From Bdellovibrionales bacterium (GTDB taxonomy: Bacteria; Bdellovibrionota; UBA1018; CAIMNF01), in assembly GCA_947457605.1 (NCBI GenBank), contig CANGWP010000079.1, forward strand, positions 1 through 10,368: 10,368 nt of DNA. Direction: 5' to 3'. The notes below the pieces were generated by a model, which worked only from the letters and a program-made list of their open reading frames with translations, searched no databases and was not told the origin of the DNA. The position numbers were made by a program, and so were the translations under genes. The stretch's first letter is position 1, and every line of letters starts with the position of its first letter. Positions 1 through 5,676 of the stretch are shown in pieces.

Positions 1-11
1 GCATTTTTTTC

Positions 12-38
12 TCAAGTCAAAAAGGACACCGCCGATAC
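12..38 (+). promoter_or_regulatory. sigma-28 (FliA) promoter of the flagellin gene
   Basis: The -35-like element TCAAG starts at 12 and the -10-like element GCCGATAC spans 31-38, with 15 bases between TCAA and GCCGATA. The known FliA consensus is TAAA-N15-GCCGATAA, so the spacing is exact and only one base differs in each element. A run of seven T lies just upstream (4-10). It faces the flagellin gene, the classic late-class FliA target. The transcript should begin near 44-46, giving a leader of about 86-90 nt. Confidence 0.85.
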
Positions 39-71
39 GCAGATTGTCGGGCGATTCTCGGACTGCCTGAT

Positions 72-89
72 ATCGTGAAGGATCACGAT
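72..89 (+). promoter_or_regulatory. Flagellin leader hairpin with AGGA loop (possible CsrA site)
   Basis: A perfect 7-bp stem, ATCGTGA paired with TCACGAT, closes a four-base AGGA loop at 79-82. GGA in a hairpin loop is the hallmark of CsrA/RsmA binding sites. A second GGA lies in the ribosome binding site of the flagellin gene at 118-124 (AAAGGAG), about 40 nt downstream. This paired layout resembles the known CsrA control of Bacillus hag. The hairpin is seen directly; CsrA binding is inference. Confidence 0.4.
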
Positions 90-131
90 TAACTCATGGA
101 AGAATACCTATGTTGAAAAAGGAGACTAACC

Positions 132-965
132 ATGGGTTTGCGTATCAATACTAACCTCCAAGCGATGATCGCCCAGCGTAACTTGGATCAAAACCGTAGG
201 GCACAAGAGGGCTCACTTGAGCGCCTCTCTTCTGGTCACCGAATCAACCGTGCAGGTGATGATGCTGCAGGACTCGCGATTTCCGAGCGAATCCGGGCAT
301 CCACCCGCTCATTGGGTCAGGCTGGCCGAAACGCCCAAGACGGAATCTCGATGATTCAAGTGGCTGAAGGTGGAACCAACGAAATCTCAAACATCCTCGT
401 CAGGATGAGAGAACTATCGATCCAAGCGGCTTCCGACACCATCGGTGACAAGGAACGAAGCTTCATCGATAAGGAAGTTCAGCAATTGCGATCCGAAATC
501 GACCGGATTGCCTCCACGACCGAGTTCAACGGGACAAAGCTCCTGAATGGCTCTGGAAACGCGCTGGAAATCCAAGTCGGAATCAATAACAACGCAGCCC
601 AGGATCGCCTCGTGTTCGACGCTCAACAACAGAACGTCGGCACCGACGCCCTCGGAATCGAAGGCATCTCGACTGCAAATAAACAATCTTCTCAAGAGAA
701 CCTTGCGAAACTCGATTCAGCGCTCACCCGCTTGAATGAGAACCGCTCGGCTCTCGGTGCACTCCAAAACCGCCTCCAGTCCACGATCAACAACATCGGG
801 ACTTACCGCGAGAACTTGGAAGCTGCACGCTCCCGGATCCGTGATACTGACATGGCCTCTGAGACTTCTGAACTGACCAAGAACAACATTCTTGCTCAAG
901 CCGGAATCTCGGTCCTTGGCCAAGCCAATGCGAATCCGCAACAAGTTCTAAAACTTCTCGGCTAA
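132..965 (+). CDS. fliC: Flagellin
   Basis: Structural subunit of the flagellar filament, exported by the flagellar type III system and polymerised outside the cell. The 277-residue product has the conserved N-terminal D0/D1 region (about residues 1-140, starting MGLRINTNLQAM, with LSSGHRINRAGDDAAGLAI at 32-50) and the conserved C-terminal D1/D0 region (about 186-277, ending in QQVLKLLG). The central variable part (about 141-185) is very short, so the subunit lacks large outer D2/D3 domains. The segment RMRELSIQ at 91-98 matches the region recognised by TLR5 in enterobacterial flagellins. The ATG at 132 has GGAG at 121-124, seven bases upstream. The FliA promoter at 12-38 drives it. The gene probably belongs to a flagellin family with further copies elsewhere, which cannot be seen here. 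Confidence 0.97.
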   Translation: MGLRINTNLQAMIAQRNLDQNRRAQEGSLERLSSGHRINRAGDDAAGLAISERIRASTRSLGQAGRNAQDGISMIQVAEGGTNEISNILVRMRELSIQAASDTIGDKERSFIDKEVQQLRSEIDRIASTTEFNGTKLLNGSGNALEIQVGINNNAAQDRLVFDAQQQNVGTDALGIEGISTANKQSSQENLAKLDSALTRLNENRSALGALQNRLQSTINNIGTYRENLEAARSRIRDTDMASETSELTKNNILAQAGISVLGQANANPQQVLKLLG

Positions 966-992
966 GACCCCGAGCGACAGACAACATGGGAT

Positions 993-1009
993 TGAGTCCG
1001 GATGACTCA
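993..1009 (+). other. Hairpin downstream of flagellin
   Basis: A 6-bp perfect stem (TGAGTC/GACTCA) with loop CGGAT begins 27 bases after the flagellin stop. It has no T-run after it and sits just before the larger hairpin at 1015-1041. Together the two may form the 3' end structure of the flagellin mRNA. Confidence 0.35.
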
Positions 1010-1014
1010 TGATA

Positions 1015-1041
1015 CGCACACTCCGCCTGGCGGGGTGTGCG
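1015..1041 (+). terminator. Strong GC-rich hairpin, probable flagellin mRNA 3' end
   Basis: The arms CGCACACTCCGCC and GGCGGGGTGTGCG are complementary throughout, with one T-G wobble; because they are separated by a single base, the innermost pairs must open to form the loop. It is the strongest hairpin in the first 2 kb and lies 50 bases after the flagellin stop. No U-tract follows, so it is either a weakly canonical terminator or a stabilising structure that blocks 3' exonucleases. Confidence 0.5.
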
Positions 1042-1154
1042 CTCCCTGAAAACGAGAGTGCATATCCCGCCGGGTCGGCAGTGAAAGAGCCAACCGCAAA
1101 AAACGGCAGCCTTTACAAAGCGATATCATTCGAGTTACACCACTTGTCTCATTT

Positions 1155-1889
1155 ATGTCGCGCTCGGTGTCTAGCCCCGATTTCAGGTACGCCCCCTCCA
1201 AGAACATCTATTGGGAGAAGTTGAAAAACCTCCCGGAAGACCTTAGGGGACTTGCGTACACAGACCACGATACGGAAACCCACAAGGGAGAATGGAGAAC
1301 CCGCTTCCCCATCTCGTCCTCGAAAGCTTCCGAATCTGGAATCCCCTTGCATGTCGAAATCGGCTGCAATGCGGGGCACGTGTGCCTGGAATGGGCGCGC
1401 CAGAATCCCAATGCGCTTTACATCGGCATCGACTGGAAGTTCAAACAGATTTACCGGTTGGCCGAAAAATCAAAGAAGTTCCAGGTCCGAAATCTCCTGG
1501 CATTCCGAGCGAACGCAGATCGACTCCCCTTCATGTTTGCGGCAGGCGAGATCGATTTTCTGCACATGTTCTTCCCGGATCCTTGGCCCAAAAAGGCCCA
1601 GAAGAAAAACCGGACCGCGGACCGCGAATGGCTCCTCTCGATCGCTCCCCTGTTGAGCGAGACGGGTGTGTTCCATTTGAAGACCGATCACGCCGAGTAC
1701 TTTGAGTTCATCTTAGAGAACCTCCACTCCCTCTCCGACACCTTCGAGATCCTCGAAATGACCCGGGACCTTCATGCCGGAAACCCCCAGGCAAAACTCC
1801 TCACCATCCCCACCGTTACCCTTTTTGAGCGCCTTTTCATCAAAGACGGGCTCCCCATTCACTCGGTGAAAGTACGCAGAAAGGGCTAG
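1155..1889 (+). CDS. trmB: tRNA (guanine-N7-)-methyltransferase
   Basis: Uses S-adenosylmethionine to methylate N7 of G46 in the variable loop of tRNAs. The 244-residue length is normal. The SAM-binding motif I is EIGCNAG at 68-74, followed by the acidic loop region GIDWKFKQIYRL (91-102). The family signature appears as FFPDPWPKKAQKKNR at 139-153 and is followed by KTDHAEY (176-182). The C-terminus (FERLFIKDGLPIHSVKVRRK) also fits TrmB. Compared with the usual signature, the second basic stretch reads KAQKKNR instead of KxRHxKRR, a divergent but not inactivating pattern. No good ribosome binding site precedes the ATG at 1155; GTG at 1167 is an alternative. It appears to be a single-gene unit after the flagellin 3' hairpins. 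Confidence 0.93.
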   Translation: MSRSVSSPDFRYAPSKNIYWEKLKNLPEDLRGLAYTDHDTETHKGEWRTRFPISSSKASESGIPLHVEIGCNAGHVCLEWARQNPNALYIGIDWKFKQIYRLAEKSKKFQVRNLLAFRANADRLPFMFAAGEIDFLHMFFPDPWPKKAQKKNRTADREWLLSIAPLLSETGVFHLKTDHAEYFEFILENLHSLSDTFEILEMTRDLHAGNPQAKLLTIPTVTLFERLFIKDGLPIHSVKVRRKG

Positions 1890-1958
1890 CAGCTTAAAAC
1901 TGGCATCTTTGGCTAGGCATGGCCTTTGAGCAGCACAGATTGAACCCTTTGGAGTCAT

Positions 1959-1973
1959 GGAGGTTTAGCCTCC
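1959..1973 (+). other. Hairpin downstream of trmB
   Basis: GGAGG (1959-1963) pairs with CCTCC (1969-1973) around the loop TTTAG. It directly abuts the stronger hairpin at 1973-1993, forming a tandem pair. Confidence 0.4.
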
Positions 1974-1993
1974 GAGCCGCGTCCTGCGGCTCG
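1973..1993 (+). terminator. Probable trmB terminator hairpin
   Basis: A perfect 8-bp stem, CGAGCCGC (1973-1980) with GCGGCTCG (1986-1993), encloses the loop GTCCT. A run of six T follows at 2006-2011, twelve bases after the stem, which is further than in a canonical intrinsic terminator. That T-run may instead belong to the promoter that follows. It separates trmB from the next transcription unit. Confidence 0.5.
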
Positions 1994-2005
1994 CACAATT
2001 CCTGA

Positions 2006-2042
2006 TTTTTTCACTCAAGTTTTATTGACACCCAGCCGATAT
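2006..2042 (+). promoter_or_regulatory. Second sigma-28 (FliA)-like promoter
   Basis: TCAAGTTT (2015-2022) and GCCGATAT (2035-2042) match the FliA elements, with 16 bases between TCAA and GCCGATA (one more than ideal). The layout repeats the flagellin promoter almost piece by piece: a T-run just upstream, TCAAGT, GACACC inside the spacer, then GCCGATA. It also contains a perfect TTGACA (2025-2030), but no matching sigma-70 -10 element lies at the right distance. Predicted start of transcription is near 2048-2050. The target is either the small membrane protein that follows or an RNA antisense to the glycosyltransferase 3' end. Confidence 0.6.
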
Positions 2043-2052
2043 GCCCTCAGGT

Positions 2053-2241
2053 ATGGATGAATTTGAATTTCAAGAAAATCTTGCCGAAAATCTCCTCTTC
2101 ACCTTTTTGGGCGGGATTTGCGCCATCATCGTGGGGCTTGCGATCTTCAGCGGACCAAAAATCGACTTCACTCCGGCCCGCTCTCCAAGCTCTCAAACTC
2201 AAACTTCAGAGTTTATGGATTCTCTTCCCGTTCTTGAATAG
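2053..2241 (+). CDS. Small single-pass membrane protein, function unknown
   Basis: A 62-residue product beginning MDEFEFQENLAEN, followed by one hydrophobic segment (LLFTFLGGICAIIVGLAIFSG, about residues 14-34) and a polar C-terminal tail. This is a small inner-membrane protein with an acidic N-terminus. An in-frame ATG at 2041 would give 66 residues, but that codon lies inside the FliA-like -10 element and would be upstream of the predicted transcript start. ATG 2053 is therefore preferred, although it would leave almost no leader and no room for a Shine-Dalgarno site. The last 29 bases overlap the 3' end of the convergent glycosyltransferase gene. I do not recognise the family. The promoter suggests co-expression with flagellar genes. 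The ORF could also be incidental to a non-coding transcript. Confidence 0.45.
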   Translation: MDEFEFQENLAENLLFTFLGGICAIIVGLAIFSGPKIDFTPARSPSSQTQTSEFMDSLPVLE

Positions 2242-3502
2242 CGAGCAATCGCTCCTTTGCCTCAATCCACTTTGAGAAATACTTTCGGGACTGCGAAAGC
2301 TCGTGCCTCAGAACCCTGCTTCTCCAACGGGGCAAATCCCCTGCTCGTTTCAGCTGCAATAACTCCCCGATCCGCGCCCGAAGCGCAGGCTCGATCTTAG
2401 CGCGCGCAAACTGATTCTCCATAAGGGCTTTTGCGCGATCATGCGCACTCTTCCACACATCGGAGTCCGTTTGCATTCGAACCGCGGCTTCCGCGAACCG
2501 CTCCGGATCCATTTCGATCAAGCCGGGAAACATCGCGAGATCCGACCCTTCGGGCAGCAACCCCTCCGCACCCAATGGAGTCGTAATGACAGGCACTCCA
2601 AAGCGGAAGCCCTCCAGGATCTTCCCCTTCACTCCCGCTCCGAAACGAAGAGGCGCAAGATTCACCCGGGCGCCTTGAAACACCTCGGAGAGTTCCCTCA
2701 CTGGCCCCCTCACCTCAAGTCCCGAATCCGGATTCTGATTCCATGCCATGAATTCCGCAGATGGATAAGCTCCGTAGACACGAAGTCTCGCGCTTTTCAG
2801 GCTCTTTCGGATTCCGGGCCAGATCCTCGATCGAAACCACCGAAGGCCATCCGCATTGGGAGCGTGCCTGAAGTTTCCAATCCACACAAAATCCGCACGC
2901 TCTGAAAATTCAGAATTGAGCCTTTCATGCACCGGAGGATCGTAGAAAAAAGGAACCCATGCCTGCTGATCAGGCCCGATGCCGAACTCTTCCCGCAGCA
3001 ATCGCTCCTCGTAAGAAGAAACAACGAACGAGTAATCCACTCTCTCCAAGGATGCCGTCTCGCGAAGCGCAGTCTCTGTTTTGTAGAAATCAGGTGACTC
3101 TGGAATCCCGCTTTCTCGAACCCGCTCCCGGGCCCGTCTCACAAAATGCAGGTCCTGGGTTTCCATCAACACGAGCGCATGAGGAAGCGCCTCATACACC
3201 ATCGCTCCATATTGCTCTTCCAGGATGAATCGATCAAAAAGAACGAGCTCAGGATTCCACTCCTTGAGTCTCTCGATCAGCGACCAATCATTGAGGGGAA
3301 TCGGAAGGAACTCGACCCGCTCTGGAATCTGCACCCGTCCCCAGTCCTGCTCTTGTTTTGGTTTCGCAGGCGAGATCAAGGAGACCCTCTCGAAATCCTG
3401 AAGGAGAAGCTCAATCCAATGCATTTGCCGGACCCCGGCCGCGGAGGAGTCCGGTTCGGGCCAAACCGTGCTGAAAATCAGTGCGTGGCGATTCGGCTTC
3501 AT
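2213..3502 (-). CDS. GT-B fold glycosyltransferase (GT4-like)
   Basis: A 429-residue predicted cytoplasmic glycosyltransferase that would transfer a sugar from an activated donor; neither donor nor acceptor can be read from the sequence. The N-terminal domain (about 1-185) opens with a beta strand and a loop of the GT4 kind (HALIFSTVWPEPDSSAAGVRQ) and contains ETQDLHFVRRARE (114-126). The C-terminal donor domain starts at FVWIGNFRHAPNADGLRWF (205-223) and carries the signature LAPLRFGAGVKGKILEGF (282-299), then GVPVITTPLGAEGL. A basic tail (about 387-429) extends beyond the core fold. A longer reading frame to ATG 3577 exists, but the extra 25 residues are not family-like and would overlap the divergent gene, so the start at 3502 is chosen; neither start has a clear ribosome site. 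Acceptors might include surface polysaccharide or flagellin, but that is speculation from proximity only. Confidence 0.85.
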   Translation of the reverse strand: MKPNRHALIFSTVWPEPDSSAAGVRQMHWIELLLQDFERVSLISPAKPKQEQDWGRVQIPERVEFLPIPLNDWSLIERLKEWNPELVLFDRFILEEQYGAMVYEALPHALVLMETQDLHFVRRARERVRESGIPESPDFYKTETALRETASLERVDYSFVVSSYEERLLREEFGIGPDQQAWVPFFYDPPVHERLNSEFSERADFVWIGNFRHAPNADGLRWFRSRIWPGIRKSLKSARLRVYGAYPSAEFMAWNQNPDSGLEVRGPVRELSEVFQGARVNLAPLRFGAGVKGKILEGFRFGVPVITTPLGAEGLLPEGSDLAMFPGLIEMDPERFAEAAVRMQTDSDVWKSAHDRAKALMENQFARAKIEPALRARIGELLQLKRAGDLPRWRSRVLRHELSQSRKYFSKWIEAKERLLAIQEREENP

Positions 3503-3521
3503 GATAGGCTGAAGGTAATCT

Positions 3522-4472
3522 ATGGGCCTAAAAATCTCACCGGTTTTCTTGCTCCCGCTTTTTCTGGCACTTGGCATGCCTGTTTCGGCGCAAGAAGAGA
3601 TTCCAAATCCGGGGCCAAGGTCCAGTGAGGAGGCCCGATTCTTGGATCAGCAAGGATCCGAGTCCCTCGCAAAAAAAGATTTCAAACAGGCTGCCCGCGA
3701 TCTGAAACGCAGGGTGGATCGCTATCCGAGCCTTCCCAAAACAGAAGAATCCTATCTAAACCTCCTCACAGCCCTTCTTTCGGACCAGCAGTTCTCTGAA
3801 GTCTTAAAATACGGCCAAGAGCTTGTGCTACGACGCCCAGACCTGAAGATCATCAATCAAGCCCGTGCCTTCATGGCGGAAGCGGCTCTTCAGCTCAAGC
3901 AGTTCTTAAATGCCCGCACCCTTGCTACGGAATTGCTTGACCACGAGCCTGACTCAAAGCAAAAGGCTCTCGCCTATTCCGTTCGCTTTCAGACTCTTTT
4001 GGAAGAAAAGCAATACGAGGGAGCAGCTACGGAGCTCGACCACTTGCGGGAATACCTGGAGCAAGAACCCATTGAATCCTTTCAGCAAATGATCCCGGGC
4101 TTCAAAATGAGCCTGATCACCCGCCAGTGCATCACAAGCCACCTCCTAAAGGACAAATCAGTTACCGAAGAGGAAACCCTGGAATACTTCTCCAAAAAGA
4201 ATCTTTGTTTTAAATCAGCGCTCCCTCTTGCCCAAACCGTTTTAAACCCCACTATCATTCAAGACTGGTGCGAGTCGTTCACGTTTTTTGATCATGAACT
4301 TCAAAAGCTCAAGATCGACTCCTACCTGAAAGAAAAAATCGGCAAGGATCTGAAGGCGACTTTCGACTTTGCAAAAGGACTCCAAGAGGATTTGGTGAAG
4401 TGCTATGCCCCCTATCAGCCCCCGAAACCCAAAAAGCGTGCTCGCAAAGGTCATCGTCGATCATCACGATAA
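3522..4472 (+). CDS. Secreted TPR-like protein, function unknown
   Basis: The 316-residue product starts with a Sec signal peptide (a short basic N-terminus with one lysine, hydrophobic core PVFLLPLFLALG, and likely cleavage after VSA at residue 23), placing it in the periplasm or outside the cell. Residues about 37-180 are alpha-helical with TPR-like spacing: a repeat resembling YbgF/BamD-type TPRs is visible around GSESLAKKDFKQAARDLKRRVDRYP (45-69), with later helices following. Four cysteines (203, 229, 250, 294) lie in the C-terminal half and could form disulfides. The C-terminus is strongly basic (KPKKRARKGHRRSSR). The start is supported by GAAGG at 3511-3515, six bases upstream. Its final 68 bases overlap the start of gshA, so it heads the gshA operon. 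TPR proteins scaffold other proteins; the partner is unknown. Confidence 0.75.
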   Translation: MGLKISPVFLLPLFLALGMPVSAQEEIPNPGPRSSEEARFLDQQGSESLAKKDFKQAARDLKRRVDRYPSLPKTEESYLNLLTALLSDQQFSEVLKYGQELVLRRPDLKIINQARAFMAEAALQLKQFLNARTLATELLDHEPDSKQKALAYSVRFQTLLEEKQYEGAATELDHLREYLEQEPIESFQQMIPGFKMSLITRQCITSHLLKDKSVTEEETLEYFSKKNLCFKSALPLAQTVLNPTIIQDWCESFTFFDHELQKLKIDSYLKEKIGKDLKATFDFAKGLQEDLVKCYAPYQPPKPKKRARKGHRRSSR

Positions 4473-5676
4473 GATCGATGCCTGGTTTTTAAAAAAATTC
4501 GCTGAATCAGCCGCGCCATTTTACTGTTCCATCGACATCCGCGACTCGGGCGAAAAGGTCGCGCCGGTGGATTGCAATCTGTATCCGGCGGGTTTTAACA
4601 ACATCTGCGAGATCGACCTCGAACAAGCGGTTGGAATCTTCAAGGACCAAATCGCAAAAATCGCAGGAAATTCGAATCCTCCGACCAGGATCGGAATCAT
4701 TCCGGAAAACCACACTGAAAATAAATTCTACCTGGAAAATCTTTACCACCTCCGCTCCATCATCGAAGAGGCGGGATTCGAAGTCGAAATCATCCGAATC
4801 GACGGGATTCCAGAGAAACTCACACTCACCACCGCAAGCGAAAAGAGCATTGTGCAACTCCCTGCCCGAGTGGAGAACGGAAAGCTACGCACCGAAGGCG
4901 GATTCACTCCCGACTGGCTGATCCTGAATCACGATTATTCCGCAGGCTATCCGAGGATTCTGGATGAGATTTCCCAACCCGTACTCCCCTCGCATCGCAT
5001 GGGTTGGCATAGCCGCAAGAAAAGCTCGCACTTCAAATTCTACAATGAGCTGGCGGCTGAATTCGCGGCGCTTGTGGGAATTGACCCTTGGCTCATCTCG
5101 ATTGAAAGCGAGGCCGTGGGGCCTGTGAATTTCAACGACGGGCTCGGAGTGGACCAAGTTGCAGAAACCGCCCGGAAAATGCTGAAAAGCATCGAGGAGC
5201 AGTATCGGCTCCATTCGATCGATCGAAAGCCCGCACTTTTCATCAAAAACGATTCCGGAACCTACGGTATGGGAATCATGGTGATTCACTCGGTGGATGA
5301 ACTGATTTCAATGAATCGCAGGACTAAAAATAAAATGAGCATGGGAAAAGGAAAAACCCAGATCGAACAGGTTCTGGTTCAGGAGGGGATTCCGACCCAG
5401 ATGGTGACCGAAGGATCCACCTCGGAACCCGTGATTTACCTGATGAACGGCCATTTGATCGGGGGATTCATCCGGGCCAATAAAGAGCGAGATGAAATGG
5501 ACAACCTGAACAGCCAGGGCATGTTTTTCAAAAAGCTTTGCTTCAAGGACCTGAGTGATTGCATTGAGACCAAGGAATTCGATGAACTGCCGCTCTTAGA
5601 GGCCGTCTACGGAGTCATTGGCCGACTTTCTGCCCTTGCTGCGGCCCGCGAGATCAGGCAAACTCTCGCCCCATGA
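4405..5676 (+). CDS. gshA: Glutamate-cysteine ligase, Acidithiobacillus ferrooxidans-type GshA family
   Basis: Catalyses ATP-dependent joining of glutamate and cysteine to gamma-glutamylcysteine, the first step of glutathione synthesis. The 423-residue protein matches the rare GshA family first described in A. ferrooxidans (Pfam GshA, PF08886), unrelated to E. coli-type GshA. Recognisable landmarks are the N-terminal FYCSIDIRDSGEKVAPVD and NLYPAGFNNI (39-67), FIKNDSGTYGMGIMVI (279-294), which resembles a nucleotide-binding loop, and EPVIYLMNGHLIGGFIRANK (341-360). ATG 4405 overlaps the upstream gene by 68 bases; GTG at 4438 would begin nearer the conserved region, so the exact start is uncertain. 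The stop overlaps the next gene by four bases (ATGA), indicating translational coupling. No gshB is in the window. Confidence 0.88.
   Translation: MPPISPRNPKSVLAKVIVDHHDKIDAWFLKKFAESAAPFYCSIDIRDSGEKVAPVDCNLYPAGFNNICEIDLEQAVGIFKDQIAKIAGNSNPPTRIGIIPENHTENKFYLENLYHLRSIIEEAGFEVEIIRIDGIPEKLTLTTASEKSIVQLPARVENGKLRTEGGFTPDWLILNHDYSAGYPRILDEISQPVLPSHRMGWHSRKKSSHFKFYNELAAEFAALVGIDPWLISIESEAVGPVNFNDGLGVDQVAETARKMLKSIEEQYRLHSIDRKPALFIKNDSGTYGMGIMVIHSVDELISMNRRTKNKMSMGKGKTQIEQVLVQEGIPTQMVTEGSTSEPVIYLMNGHLIGGFIRANKERDEMDNLNSQGMFFKKLCFKDLSDCIETKEFDELPLLEAVYGVIGRLSALAAAREIRQTLAP

Noticed and set aside
1078..1092. Sigma-54-like GG-N10-GC pattern on the minus strand upstream of trmB
   Set aside because: Two mismatches in the core (TGGCTC and CTGC) and it points antisense into the flagellin gene; chance match is likely.
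2025..2057. Perfect sigma-70 -35 box TTGACA before the small ORF
   Set aside because: No acceptable -10 hexamer at 16-18 bases; the sequence is better explained as the spacer of the FliA-like promoter.
3503..3577. Extended N-terminus of the glycosyltransferase starting at 3577
   Set aside because: The extra 25 residues are unlike the family start, overlap the signal-peptide region of the divergent gene, and the family-like beginning (MKPNRHALIF) is at 3502.
2441..3628. Several plus-strand open frames of 89-160 codons opposite the glycosyltransferase
   Set aside because: Shadow frames, rich in Arg, Pro and Ser as expected from antisense reading of a GC-rich gene.
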